Source: Sphingobacteriia bacterium (GTDB lineage: Bacteria; Bacteroidota; Bacteroidia; Bacteroidales; TTA-H9). From it: a stretch of 38,040 nt of DNA. Each line of letters starts with the position of its first letter. Positions within the stretch are counted from its first letter, which is position 1. The notes below the pieces were generated by a model. That model did not search any database, had not been told where the DNA came from, and saw only the letters and a program-made list of their open reading frames with translations. Below are positions 8,637 to 17,581 of the stretch, one piece after another. The translations under genes were made by a program, and so were the position numbers. The stretch covers positions 1-38,040 of the forward strand of contig JAJTBW010000012.1 in the NCBI GenBank assembly GCA_021286705.1, given 5' to 3'.

Positions 8637-9590
8637 ATGAGTATGAATTTGATTAAAAGAGGATTTACCCTTATGTTACTTGCCTTTTTAGGTTATACAG
8701 CAAGTGCACAAACAATGGCTGAAGCCGGCGAAGCCTTCAACCAAGCCATCTCAAAAATGGAAACCGATGTTGATGGAGCAATCCTCGGATTCCGAAATAC
8801 AATCGCCATCTCTGAGAAGCTTGGTGATGAAGGAATGGATCTTAAAATGAAATCAAGTCAAATTATTCCCGGACTTTACCTTAAGAAGTCGAACAATCTT
8901 TATAAGGCAAAAGATCTTGCTGGTGCTATTACCGCAGGAGAAGAAGCGATAAAGGCTTCAACTGAGTTTAATGACGAGAAAGTAAAAGCACAAGCGACGA
9001 ATCTAGTTAGTCAATTTTATATGGTTCAGGCAAATGGCAAACTGAAAACAAAGGATTATGATGGTGCCATATCTGAATTCAATCGTTCTTTAGAACTAAA
9101 TCCTTCTTTAACAAAATCATTACTGGGCTTAATGATAGTCTATAAAGAAAAAGAGGACGTACCAAACATGGAAGCCACATTGGAAAGACTAAATGCGGTA
9201 GGTGCCGCAACAGATGATGCATCAAAAGCAAAATCGATCTTACAATCTCACTTACTTGCTATTGGTGCAAAGGCTCTTCAAGGGAATAACAACGAGGTAG
9301 CAGTTGAAAACATCACTAAGTCGTTAACCTTTGGTGAATCAGCCGATGCTTACTACTATCTAACAGCGGCCAACAATAAACTGCAAAAATGGGATGCTGC
9401 CATTGAAGCTGCAAACAAAGGTATTGCTCTTGAACAGAAGGACAAAAACAGATTCTACTTTGAGCTAGGCACTGCTTATGCCGGTAAAGGAGATTCTGAT
9501 AATGCATGTACAAACTTTAAACTCGTTAAAGCTGGTCCAAATCTAAAATCAGCTCAATATCAAGTTAAGACCGTTCTTAAATGTAAATAG
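8637..9590 (+). CDS. Secreted TPR-repeat protein
   Basis: The 317-residue protein has a signal peptide (MSMNLIKRGFTLMLLAFL, cleavage near TASAQ). TPR-like helices then fill the protein: early repeats at about 30-120, a clear TPR at about 130-170 (KDYDGAISEFNRSLELNPS), and a C-terminal pair at about 235-300 (WDAAIEAANKGIALEQKDK, then FELGTAYAGKGDSDNACTNF). TPRs serve as protein-interaction scaffolds, here in the periplasm or on the outer membrane. No catalytic motif was seen. A second ATG lies two codons downstream. It stands alone between its own promoter and a strong terminator, so it is probably a single-gene unit. Confidence 0.85.
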   Translation: MSMNLIKRGFTLMLLAFLGYTASAQTMAEAGEAFNQAISKMETDVDGAILGFRNTIAISEKLGDEGMDLKMKSSQIIPGLYLKKSNNLYKAKDLAGAITAGEEAIKASTEFNDEKVKAQATNLVSQFYMVQANGKLKTKDYDGAISEFNRSLELNPSLTKSLLGLMIVYKEKEDVPNMEATLERLNAVGAATDDASKAKSILQSHLLAIGAKALQGNNNEVAVENITKSLTFGESADAYYYLTAANNKLQKWDAAIEAANKGIALEQKDKNRFYFELGTAYAGKGDSDNACTNFKLVKAGPNLKSAQYQVKTVLKCK

Positions 9591-9612
9591 TCTTATTAGT
9601 TTTAAAAAAAGA

Positions 9613-9643
9613 GAGTGTCAAATGACTTTGGCACTCTTTTTTT
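9613..9643 (+). terminator. Rho-independent terminator after the TPR gene
   Basis: GAGTGTCAAA (9613-9622) pairs with TTTGGCACTC (9627-9636) through one G-T pair around a TGAC loop, followed by seven T. A-rich sequence on the 5' side may let it also act for the convergent minus-strand gene. Confidence 0.9.
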
Positions 9644-9669
9644 ATCGTACGTTAGACTTACTAAACATC

Positions 9670-10653
9670 TTACTTCACAACCAACAGATTACAACCCCGG
9701 ATATCACTATTATCAAATCTTCCCAAAACCTCAAAAGAATCATTTTTAAAAACTCTTCCCAAGTCCTGAGTAGCAATGAAAGAACATGATTCACGGTTAG
9801 CAAGATCAATAACATTTATGCCACCTGTCCGTCCAACTGGTGAATAAGATAACGGATCATCTATATCTCTGATAAGAATCCTCATCCATGGAGGGCAGGT
9901 AAAGACTCCTGAGCCATAAGACCAAGCTTGTGAGAGAAGCTCAGTCATACCATATTCGGAATGAATAAAATCAACATTAAGATTTTGGCATAAGAAGTTA
10001 TGCAGGTCTTCCCGTATCATCTCTTTACGACGGCCTTTCATTCCACCTGTCTCAACGATGATGACACCACTTAAGTCAGGCTTCCGCTCTGCCAAGTCAA
10101 GAAGTGCAAATGTTACCCCAATTAGCAAAACCTTTTTGCCAGTCTTCTTAGCCTCAAAGATCACTTTAATCAATTGATCAAGATCATACAGATAAAACCC
10201 ACTAAGTGGATTTAAGCTAGCCTTTATTAAATAGTCGACCATAAAAACCAAGGAGGATCCTGTTCTCTCAAGGTAACCCGGTAATAAGGCCAGGAAAACA
10301 TAGTCTTCAGGATCTCCATACGCCAATCTGAATCCGGATAAAAAACTTTGGATGTAAAGGTCAACACGCTTTATAGCATGTTGCGATGTAACCATACCAG
10401 TGGTTCCACTACTCGAAAAAGTAATATCAGGATCATCACTTCCACAATATACTTTATGCGTTTTAAAGAACTCTATCGGGAGAAATGGGATTTGCTTATG
10501 ATTGGTGACCCTATCGGGAGTCTTCTTTAGAAGTACGCAGAAGTGCCGGTAAAGATCATTTCTTTCAAACTGATAGAGATAAGTATCAACGCAAAGCGAC
10601 TCAAAATCACGCTCGCTATTTATTGAAAAAATCTCCATTCCATTGGTCTTCAT
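9670..10653 (-). CDS. LuxE-like acyl-protein synthetase / acyl-activating enzyme
   Basis: The 327-residue protein has the adenylate-forming signature FSSSGTTG (about 79-86). LuxE-like segments follow: IPFLPIEFFKTHKV before it, then ALLPGYLERTGSSLVFMVDYL, VETGGMKGRRKEM and SEYGMTELLSQAWS. LuxE enzymes activate a fatty acid as acyl-AMP and move it to a cysteine. No LuxC or LuxD partner is present, so bioluminescence is not suggested; acyl activation for a lipid or surface polymer is more plausible. The start is uncertain: MKTNG at 10653, or the second Met at 10638. A TATCTTTG box (10658-10665) lies so close that transcription would begin at or inside the first ATG, favouring 10638. Confidence 0.75.
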   Translation of the reverse strand: MKTNGMEIFSINSERDFESLCVDTYLYQFERNDLYRHFCVLLKKTPDRVTNHKQIPFLPIEFFKTHKVYCGSDDPDITFSSSGTTGMVTSQHAIKRVDLYIQSFLSGFRLAYGDPEDYVFLALLPGYLERTGSSLVFMVDYLIKASLNPLSGFYLYDLDQLIKVIFEAKKTGKKVLLIGVTFALLDLAERKPDLSGVIIVETGGMKGRRKEMIREDLHNFLCQNLNVDFIHSEYGMTELLSQAWSYGSGVFTCPPWMRILIRDIDDPLSYSPVGRTGGINVIDLANRESCSFIATQDLGRVFKNDSFEVLGRFDNSDIRGCNLLVVK

Positions 10654-10967
10654 GTTACAAAGATATGAAAACCCTCTCTGACGTTATCTTACTACCTATA
10701 ATCAGAGATACCCAAAACAATAGAGTCGTTTGACGCTAATCAATATTAAGTCAACTGAAGTAAATAGAGAGATTATAAGACTAATAGCTTTACAAAAGAA
10801 TTCCCATAAGGAAACTGGAAATACAAATAAAACACGATTAAGCAACTGTTTGTCAGATGAGATAGGATATATAATTTGCAAAAAATAACGCCAAAGTATT
10901 GGCAAGGAACGTAAGTTGAATTATCTTTAGGCGCGATTTACAAACAACTTTTACGAAAACGAAAATC
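10654..10967. promoter_or_regulatory. Divergent intergenic region with the promoter of the first Omp28-like gene
   Basis: No credible gene was seen here. Before the plus-strand gene, TTGG (10899-10902) and TATCTTTA (10922-10929) are separated by about 20 bases, close to the Bacteroidota TTTG-N19-21-TAnnTTTG arrangement, giving a leader of about 30 bases. The short GCCAA...TTGGC repeat at 10890-10903 overlaps the -33 position. Confidence 0.5.
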
Positions 10968-12212
10968 ATGAAGAAAACTCTACTATTCTTACTGGCAATA
11001 ACATTGTCCAGTTTTGTTGTTGGACAACAAGTCTCTCGTCAGATGGTTATAATGGAAGTTGGCACTGGAACATGGTGTCAATATTGCCCGGGAGCAGCAT
11101 TAGGAGCTGATGATTTGGTTGAAAATGGTCAACAGGTAGCTGTAGTTGAGAACCATAATGGTGATAGTTACGCCAATCAATATTCAAACTCTCGCAACTC
11201 ATATTATGCTATTACCGGTTATCCAACAGCAATTTTTGATGGTTTATTAAAACATTCAGGGGGGCACCATACCAATAGCCTCTATTCTACTTATCTTCCA
11301 AAGTATAATCAAAGAATGGCTGTTCTTTCCGATTATACCTTAAGCATGGTAATTACCAACACAAGTGGTAACAGCTACCAGGCAGATGTCACCATTAAAA
11401 AAGAAAATAGTGCTACCACCGCAACCAGCTTTAAGCTTCACTTTGCGATAACCCAGAGTCATATTTCACAGAACTGGCAAGGTCAGACACATTTGAATTT
11501 TGTCAACCGTAAAATGGTTCCGGATCAAAACGGGACAGCGATAGATATGACTGGCATTGATGAGAAGACTGTGACGCTTACATTTGACATGGATGCCAAC
11601 TGGGTATTTGAAGATTGCGAATTTGTCAGCTTTATTCAGGCTTCAAACAAGGAGGTACTTCAAGGCATAAAAAGAGGTGCTGTTGACCTAACTGTTGACT
11701 TTGACGTTGATACAACGATTGTTAACACACACATTCCTATTCAATTCACCAACAATACCTTTGGCGGTTATATTGATGCTCCTGAAACCTACGAATGGTC
11801 GTTCCCAGGTGGAGATCCTTCAACTTCGACAGAAAAAGATCCCATTGTAACCTATGATTCTGCCGGATTGTATACCGTTCAATTAATCGTAAACCGCGGA
11901 AGTCAAATTGATACCGTTTCTAAGACTGCCTTTATCGAAGTTCAAAGTGCAGTTGGTATGAGCACACTTCCAACTTTATTAGCTCAGGTTTATCCTACAC
12001 CGGCATCAAATGAGGTTAAGGTTAGACTCTCTTCAGCACCTGCAGTTAACACTACCTATTCTATTATGACTCTCACCGGAGTTGAAGTTATGAATGGTGT
12101 ATTCCAAAATCAAGAAGAGACCCTAAATGTTAGTTCGTTGTCAAATGGCATTTATCTGATCAAGATAGATGGTTCTACACCAGTAATTAAGAAGATTATT
12201 ATCCGTAGATAA
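10968..12212 (+). CDS. Omp28-type thioredoxin-fold protein with PKD domain and T9SS sorting tail
   Basis: The 414-residue protein has a signal peptide (MKKTLLFLLAITLSSFVVG), then a thioredoxin-like domain with C37-x2-C40 in GTGTWCQYCPGAA, as in the Omp28 family. It continues through NHNGDSYAN and ITGYPTAIFDG (the cis-Pro region). A PKD-type beta-sandwich follows (about 245-325; YEWSFPGGDPSTST, then VTYDSAGLYTVQLIV). Last is a T9SS type A sorting domain (about 335-414; VYPTPASNEVKV to IKKIIIRR). It is predicted to be exported by Sec, moved across the outer membrane by T9SS, and surface-attached or released. The CxxC suggests thiol-disulfide chemistry, but no assay-level function is known to me. 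The next gene is a paralog. Confidence 0.9.
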   Translation: MKKTLLFLLAITLSSFVVGQQVSRQMVIMEVGTGTWCQYCPGAALGADDLVENGQQVAVVENHNGDSYANQYSNSRNSYYAITGYPTAIFDGLLKHSGGHHTNSLYSTYLPKYNQRMAVLSDYTLSMVITNTSGNSYQADVTIKKENSATTATSFKLHFAITQSHISQNWQGQTHLNFVNRKMVPDQNGTAIDMTGIDEKTVTLTFDMDANWVFEDCEFVSFIQASNKEVLQGIKRGAVDLTVDFDVDTTIVNTHIPIQFTNNTFGGYIDAPETYEWSFPGGDPSTSTEKDPIVTYDSAGLYTVQLIVNRGSQIDTVSKTAFIEVQSAVGMSTLPTLLAQVYPTPASNEVKVRLSSAPAVNTTYSIMTLTGVEVMNGVFQNQEETLNVSSLSNGIYLIKIDGSTPVIKKIIIRR

Positions 12213-12231
12213 TCAATTTGCTACATAATTA

Positions 12232-12285
12232 GCAGGGATTCATAAAAAACTTAAATAAGTTTGATATGAATCCCTGCTTTTTTTT
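12232..12285 (+). terminator. Strong terminator between the two Omp28-like genes
   Basis: GCAGGGATTCAT (12232-12243) pairs perfectly with ATGAATCCCTGC (12266-12277), an inner AACTT/AAGTT pair extends the structure, and eight T follow. An ATG inside the right arm opens a short frame that is not the start of the next gene. Confidence 0.93.
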
Positions 12286-12292
12286 ACATTTA
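12260..12292 (+). promoter_or_regulatory. Promoter embedded in the preceding terminator
   Basis: TTTG (12260-12263) and TACATTTA (12285-12292) lie 21 bases apart, fitting the Bacteroidota -33/-7 pattern with A for the last G. The -33 box is in the terminator loop region and the -7 box begins in its T-run. Predicted transcription start is about 12299, about 25 bases before the ATA codon at 12324. Confidence 0.5.
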
Positions 12293-12323
12293 CACCACTT
12301 TAAACCAAATTCATTTTCAACCT

Positions 12324-14642
12324 ATAAAGAAATTTTCCCTTTTTGTATTATGCCTACTTGCAGGTATAATTGTAACAGCTCAACAGGTTCCCCGTCAGAT
12401 GGTTGTATTAGAGATTGGCACCGGTACATGGTGTCAATACTGTCCTGGAGCAGCCATGGGTGCTGATGATCTTATAGCCAATGGTTACAATGTTGCTGTT
12501 GTAGAAAATCACAATGGCGATAGTTATGCAAATGCGGGCTCAGATGCTCGTAACAGTTATTACAACATCACAGGATTCCCAACTGCCAAGTTTGATGGAA
12601 CTTTAACGTATGAAGGTGGCAACCATACTCAGAGTCTTTATACCACCTACGTTCCGATGGTCAACCAAAGAAATGCGGTACTCTCTTCATTTACTGTGGA
12701 TATTAAGGGTACGCATACCGGAGACACTTATACTATTACTGTTGTCATTAACAAGGTTGCTGCCTATACAGGTGCCGGCCCATTAAAGCTTCAACTTGCT
12801 TTAACAGAATCAGAACTAGCCGTTAGTTGGCAAGGACAAACCGAACTAAATTACGTTAATCGTGTAATGGTTCCTGACTACAATGGTTCAGATGTAAGTT
12901 TCACCAGTGGAAACATGCAAATCTATAGCCTTACATTTACCAAAGATGCATCTTGGGTTGCTGATCATTGTGAGCTTGTTGCCTTCTTACAAGACAACTC
13001 AACTAAAGAAATTCTTCAAGGAAATAAAGTTTCTTTGACAGCTCTTCAGGCTCCGATGACCGTAAACTTCACTGCAAGCCAAACCAACTTCTGTGGCCCA
13101 TCTTCAGTAAACTTTACGGATCAATCAGTTGGTGCAACTAACTGGAAATGGGAATTCCCTGGTGGTAACCCAAGTACGTCAACTCTACAAAACCCTGTAG
13201 TTAACTATACAACAGCTGGGACTTACAATGTTTCACTGACTGCTTCTAATGCTACAACAGGAAATAAGACCGTCAAGACTGGTTATATCACTGTTAGAAC
13301 AGCCCCAGACGCTCCGGGTAAACCATTTGGACCAAATGGGTTATGTGCTAATCCTATTGATCAATATTACTTCAGTTCTGCCTCTGCAACAGCAACATCT
13401 TATGAATGGGAGATATCTCCATCAACAGCGGCTGTCTTAACACCTAGCGGAACTAGTTGTAATGTTAACTTTGATGATACATTCATAGGTCAGGCCATCT
13501 TAAAAGTTAGAGGAATAAATGATTGCGGTAATAGTCCTTGGTCAGCTATACAGACTATAGATGTTAGTGAACAACCCGGTCAAGCTACTCAACCAACCGG
13601 ACCTACTTCTTTATGTCAAGGAACGGCAAGTAGTGATTACACCACAACAAGTCCTAATCCCGTAAGCGGATATAATTGGACAATTAGTCCAGCCTCGGCC
13701 GGTACATTAGTTCCCAATTGGGCATCGGTTACCGTAAACTGGGATCCAGCTTTCTCAGGAGCAGCCACGATCACTGCAGCGTCGTATAATGGCTCTTGCA
13801 ACGGTACTGCAAGTACTCCAATAACAGTTGATGTATTAACAGCTCCTACCAGCTACAATGTCACTGGTGGCGGTCTTCTTTGCCCGGGATCAGCAGGTGT
13901 GGAAATTGGTCTTTCAAACTCTGATAATGGCACAGTTTACACTCTATATAAAGACGCTGTTGCTACCACATCAACTGTAACTGGTAATGGTTCTGCAGTC
14001 ACATTTGGACCTCAAACTGGTTTGGGAACTTACACTGTAAACGCAGCTAACGGTGGTACATGCACCTCAACAATGACCGGTCAAGCTATCATAACCCAAG
14101 GTGCTATTCCTGCTGTTCCTGCTACTCCTAACGGACCAACATTAGTCTATACAGGAGCTACACAAACAACACAATACTCAACTGATATAGTTCCAATGGC
14201 CACAGAATATAACTGGGCTGTTGAACCCTCTGTTGCCGGAAACTTCCTTAATACTTCCAACAATACCACTATTGAATGGAATCAAAACTACAGTGGAACA
14301 GTTTCTGTAACTGTTAAATCAGCTAATGAATGTGGAGTCTCTGTTGCTTCCACCTCTATCTCTGTTGTCGTTGAAATGGGCGTTGGTATTAATGATCCCT
14401 CTTCTGCTAATACCCTTCAGTTCTATCCCAACCCTGCAAGCAGCTTTATCTATTTATCACAAGACCTTCCTTCTGTGACTTCAGTTAAGGTATACGACAT
14501 GCAAGGGAATCAGGTAATATCAATGGCAAATCTTCCAGTTGATAAGAAAATAAATGTTAATACTCTATCTTCTGGTATCTATAACGTTTCAATTATAAGC
14601 AACGGAAAACTCTATACTTCTAAGGTCATTATAAAAAAATAA
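12324..14642 (+). CDS. Large Omp28-type surface protein with PKD/Ig-like repeats and T9SS tail; apparent ATA start
   Basis: This is a paralog of the preceding gene. The first in-frame ATG is 12399, but 25 codons before it the same frame encodes a complete signal peptide (KKFSLFVLCLLAGIIVTAQ) that aligns residue for residue with the paralog's. The codon in the Met position is ATA (12324). Starting there gives 772 residues: the thioredoxin-like domain with C37/C40 (GTGTWCQYCPGAA), a PKD domain (about 244-325), about four Ig/PKD-like repeats with paired cysteines to about residue 685, and a T9SS type A sorting domain in the last ~80 residues (FYPNPASSFIYLS to SKVIIKK). A protein starting at 12399 would lack an export signal, contradicting the T9SS tail. 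Either ATA initiates, or a start mutation or read error is present. Confidence 0.82.
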   Translation: MKKFSLFVLCLLAGIIVTAQQVPRQMVVLEIGTGTWCQYCPGAAMGADDLIANGYNVAVVENHNGDSYANAGSDARNSYYNITGFPTAKFDGTLTYEGGNHTQSLYTTYVPMVNQRNAVLSSFTVDIKGTHTGDTYTITVVINKVAAYTGAGPLKLQLALTESELAVSWQGQTELNYVNRVMVPDYNGSDVSFTSGNMQIYSLTFTKDASWVADHCELVAFLQDNSTKEILQGNKVSLTALQAPMTVNFTASQTNFCGPSSVNFTDQSVGATNWKWEFPGGNPSTSTLQNPVVNYTTAGTYNVSLTASNATTGNKTVKTGYITVRTAPDAPGKPFGPNGLCANPIDQYYFSSASATATSYEWEISPSTAAVLTPSGTSCNVNFDDTFIGQAILKVRGINDCGNSPWSAIQTIDVSEQPGQATQPTGPTSLCQGTASSDYTTTSPNPVSGYNWTISPASAGTLVPNWASVTVNWDPAFSGAATITAASYNGSCNGTASTPITVDVLTAPTSYNVTGGGLLCPGSAGVEIGLSNSDNGTVYTLYKDAVATTSTVTGNGSAVTFGPQTGLGTYTVNAANGGTCTSTMTGQAIITQGAIPAVPATPNGPTLVYTGATQTTQYSTDIVPMATEYNWAVEPSVAGNFLNTSNNTTIEWNQNYSGTVSVTVKSANECGVSVASTSISVVVEMGVGINDPSSANTLQFYPNPASSFIYLSQDLPSVTSVKVYDMQGNQVISMANLPVDKKINVNTLSSGIYNVSIISNGKLYTSKVIIKK

Positions 14643-14732
14643 TATAACCTCTGAATACTCTGCATTTCAAATGCCACTACTTTAAATGTCCCCTTAATTA
14701 GTGACAATTATAAAATGAAAATGCAACTAAAA

Positions 14733-14758
14733 GCCGACCTCACAGTCGGCTTTTTTTT
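14733..14758 (+). terminator. Terminator after the second Omp28-like gene
   Basis: GCCGAC (14733-14738) and GTCGGC (14745-14750) form a stem, extended by flanking A/T pairs, with a six-base loop and eight T. A TATCTTTA box (14758-14765) abuts the T-run and may serve the next gene. Confidence 0.9.
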
Positions 14759-14803
14759 ATCTTTATTGAGGGAATAACCCCACTATCATAAAACCTAAAG
14801 AGA

Positions 14804-15574
14804 ATGTTAAAGAATCTATTTTTCTATCTTCTTGCTGCTTTACCGCTCCTTACAGTAGGTCAAAAAACGGATAGTCTTTCTTATAAATCTTCCGATTTTA
14901 AACTAAGTATAAACACCAACCAAGAGGAAGGAATCCAACCCATTGAGTTATCTATAAGTTCAGTACTATTTACTGATACTATCATTGGCTCCTCCATTAA
15001 CAAGCTAATCAACCATAAACTATACAGCTATAATAATGATAGCCTGAATTGTAACGGGTTTGCCTTTGCAGCTTCTTTCCTTGCGAATTATGGAGACTTT
15101 CTTAAAGATTTTCCAGATAATCCAATGAATTGGAGCATTGACAAAAAAGCTAAGGTAATCCTGAATAATCAAAAGCTAGTAACAATTGAATTCTTTGAGT
15201 TCTCATATGAAGGCGGGGCTCATCCTAACACCTCATTTACCTTAATGATGCTAGACCCACAAAACGCCAAAGAAATTCACCTCGAAGATATTCTTATACC
15301 TGGCTCATATCAACCACTAGTTAAATTATGCGAAAGATATCTTAGACTTAGTAGAAACATCTCTGGCAAAGCAAATCTTGAAGAAGAAGGATTTTGGTTA
15401 GATAAAGGAGCTCTACCATTGGCAGAGAACATCGCCCTTTCAAACACAGGGTTAAGGGTAATATACAATAGTTATGAGATTGCCCCATATGCTATGGGGC
15501 AATCTGACTTCACTATACCTTATTCAGAATTATCTAAAATTCTTAAACCAGAAATTCTGCCTTATCAGAAATAA
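14804..15574 (+). CDS. Secreted DUF3298/RsiV-like domain protein
   Basis: The 256-residue protein has a signal peptide (MLKNLFFYLLAALPLLTVG). The C-terminal half has the DUF3298-type pattern: FEFSYEGGAHPNTSFTLMML, then a helical segment, FWLDKGALPLAENIALSNTG, VIYNSYEIAPYAMG and FTIPYSELSKIL. This domain occurs in RsiV-type anti-sigma factors and PdaC-type deacetylases. Here it stands alone, without a catalytic domain or membrane anchor. RsiV binds lysozyme, but nothing here shows that ligand. The N-terminal half fits the DUF4163-type partner domain. A -7-like TATCTTTA at 14758-14765 is 38 bases upstream. The 187 bases after it hold no gene. Confidence 0.75.
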   Translation: MLKNLFFYLLAALPLLTVGQKTDSLSYKSSDFKLSINTNQEEGIQPIELSISSVLFTDTIIGSSINKLINHKLYSYNNDSLNCNGFAFAASFLANYGDFLKDFPDNPMNWSIDKKAKVILNNQKLVTIEFFEFSYEGGAHPNTSFTLMMLDPQNAKEIHLEDILIPGSYQPLVKLCERYLRLSRNISGKANLEEEGFWLDKGALPLAENIALSNTGLRVIYNSYEIAPYAMGQSDFTIPYSELSKILKPEILPYQK

Positions 15575-15761
15575 CACAGTTTTACATTCTACTTAAATTA
15601 AGCTGACACTCCTGCATTAGTGCTACTAATTAACATAACACACATGATCCCCATAGAATTCCTTGTACCCTACGTAAAGCCTATAAAAAGCCCGCAAACA
15701 AAGAACATACTGGAAAGATCTAATTAGCTGAGGCAGTGTCAGTAGAGCCTGATATGAGGGA

Positions 15762-16922
15762 CTACCTATTTTTACCAAAAATATCAATTACCAGTATTTC
15801 TGGTCGATTACCTGTTCTCACCGGAGGTCCCCAGGTTCCAAAACCATTAGAAACAAAATAATGGGTACCACCTTTCTTTAGGTAGCCACTACTGAGTTCA
15901 AAGATTGCAGAAGTGATATAACCAAAAGGCCAAAGCTGACCATGATGTGTATGTCCGCTAATCTGAATATCTGCCGGTATCTTTTTAGCGTCATCTAAAT
16001 TGAATGGCTGGTGATCAAGCAGGATAACAGGCTTTGTCTGATCAACCCCCTTCATTAATTCTTCTATTCCTTTTCTTGGTTTTCCTGAGAATCGACTTTT
16101 ATCCTTATCCTCACGTCCGACGATTACTAGCTGATTATTTACCAACACAGTAGTATCTCGCAATATCTTTAACCCATACTTTGACAAGTAAGTGACTGCT
16201 GATTCCGCCCCACCGATATACTCATGATTTCCTGTAATTGCATATACCCCCATCGGAGCGGACAGCTTCTTCAGGTACGAACCCAAATCGTATCTTATAA
16301 CCGGAGCAATATCTTCATCAACGACATCACCTGCCAGCAAAATAATATCAGGATTTTGATTATTAACTAACCTGACTAGGTTCTTAACATGAGAGGGGCC
16401 AATTAATGTTCCCAGATGAATATCACTAGCTGCAACGATTCTAATCCCCTCCTTTGGCAGCTCCTTATCGAGTTCTAATTTATAGTGATTTACTCGTGGG
16501 GTAGCAGCATTTATAAAACCACCTAAAACTACTAATCCAGTTACCGAAATAACTCCCCAAAACAAGAAGAGTTTATACTTTTCTGTTTCAGGACCTACTA
16601 TCGAATTCCAAAACGGAACGAAATAATTAACCGCCCTCAATAAATCTACAAGTAAGACACTTAATAGAAGATAGACGAAAACAGACAGCCATATAGAACC
16701 CACCCACATAAAGATATCGCTAACGGGACCTAACCAAACCCGTTCCAGAACTCTGGCAACAACATAACTTGAGGCTAAACCCCAGTATATCCACGGAAAC
16801 ATTGCTCTGATCTGACTATGAGCAGGTAAAGCAAGCATGCCTCTAGAAAAGATATAATAATTTACAAGCGTGTATACTGATAACACGATTCCAAAAAACA
16901 CCAAAAATGTCGTTAGTTTCAT
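15762..16922 (-). CDS. Membrane-anchored calcineurin-like metallophosphoesterase (YkuE/YaeI type)
   Basis: The 386-residue protein has about four N-terminal transmembrane segments (about 4-24, 40-58, 70-95, 118-138), followed by a metallophosphoesterase domain. Two-metal site residues are visible in order: D167-x-H169 (SDIHLG), D199 (LLAGDVVD), N232-H233 (TGNHEYIG), H304 (LLDHQP), and H324/H326 (SGHTHHGQLWP). The layout matches YkuE/YaeI-type enzymes, some of which act on UDP-diacylglucosamine or other envelope phosphoesters; the actual substrate cannot be read from sequence. The active site faces away from the short N-terminal membrane part. It is apparently a single-gene unit. Confidence 0.88.
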   Translation of the reverse strand: MKLTTFLVFFGIVLSVYTLVNYYIFSRGMLALPAHSQIRAMFPWIYWGLASSYVVARVLERVWLGPVSDIFMWVGSIWLSVFVYLLLSVLLVDLLRAVNYFVPFWNSIVGPETEKYKLFLFWGVISVTGLVVLGGFINAATPRVNHYKLELDKELPKEGIRIVAASDIHLGTLIGPSHVKNLVRLVNNQNPDIILLAGDVVDEDIAPVIRYDLGSYLKKLSAPMGVYAITGNHEYIGGAESAVTYLSKYGLKILRDTTVLVNNQLVIVGREDKDKSRFSGKPRKGIEELMKGVDQTKPVILLDHQPFNLDDAKKIPADIQISGHTHHGQLWPFGYITSAIFELSSGYLKKGGTHYFVSNGFGTWGPPVRTGNRPEILVIDIFGKNR

Positions 16923-17581
16923 ATAATTCTTTATCTGGATTACTTAAACAATCATTAATGAGAAAGGATTTATCATATACTAATAATCTATCTTTTGTTA
17001 ATCAACCAGACTTAGATAAATAGATTCACCCCAAAGGACAGATTACTAGGACAAGAATCTCACCTTTCTGATCCACTTTTTCCGGCTGACATCATCACTT
17101 ACCGTGCCGTCATTTTCAAGAGACAAATAGTCAGCTAACACCTATATGAAGTGATGAGAAAGAATAAAATCATTATAATACCATTTACAAACCCTCAATT
17201 AGAAAATTCATCCATTAATCCATTAAAGTATTATCAATCAACTAACCTCACCATAAAAACCCAAATCAAACATAACTATTAATAAAACTTAGACTCTTTA
17301 ATCTATCTATAAAATCGTATGACTAGTTGGCAGAAACATGCATATAGCCTAAGAAAATCTTATAAAGGCTTAAGACAATGTTGTAGTCTAATTTCTAGCC
17401 TTCAATACTGAAATGGATATAAAGAAAGAAGACGATTTGCAATCACTTGACTACAAATCGTCCTAAAGAAAAGTTGTTAGAAATATAAACTATCCTATCA
17501 CTACCATATCTGCTTAAAGATCTCGGATTAACAAAGGGGAGTTAATTTAAGCGTTAAAAAATAAGAAGTAGAACAGAATTG
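16923..17581. other. 659-base gene-poor intergenic region
   Basis: AT-rich DNA between two minus-strand genes. The longest plausible small frame (17154-17282, 42 codons, plus) has low-complexity composition and no promoter, signal peptide or motif. The only structure I see is the hairpin at 17431-17462. Confidence 0.6.
17431..17462 (-). terminator. Hairpin, possible terminator of the T9SS cargo gene
   Basis: GACGATTTG (17431-17439) pairs with CAAATCGTC (17454-17462) around a 14-base loop. On the minus strand it is followed by TTCTTTCTTT, a broken T-run, about 120 bases beyond the stop of the gene ending at 17582. Confidence 0.45.

Noticed and set aside
10702..10905. 67-codon minus-strand frame in the LuxE-like/Omp28 intergenic region
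   Set aside because: Hydrophobic but with no promoter, lies over the plus-strand promoter region, and shows no family features.
12266..12466. 66-codon plus-strand frame before the second Omp28-like gene
   Set aside because: Its ATG lies in the terminator stem and it is out of frame with the signal peptide and CxxC domain that clearly belong to the gene.
15603..15742. CTGACACT/AGTGTCAG inverted pair flanking the gap after the DUF3298-type gene
   Set aside because: Only 8 bp paired over a ~125-base distance; chance is likely and nothing lies between that would suggest an element.
17154..17282. 42-codon plus-strand frame in the large intergenic gap
   Set aside because: Asn/Ile/Lys-rich AT-driven sequence without promoter, signal or motif.
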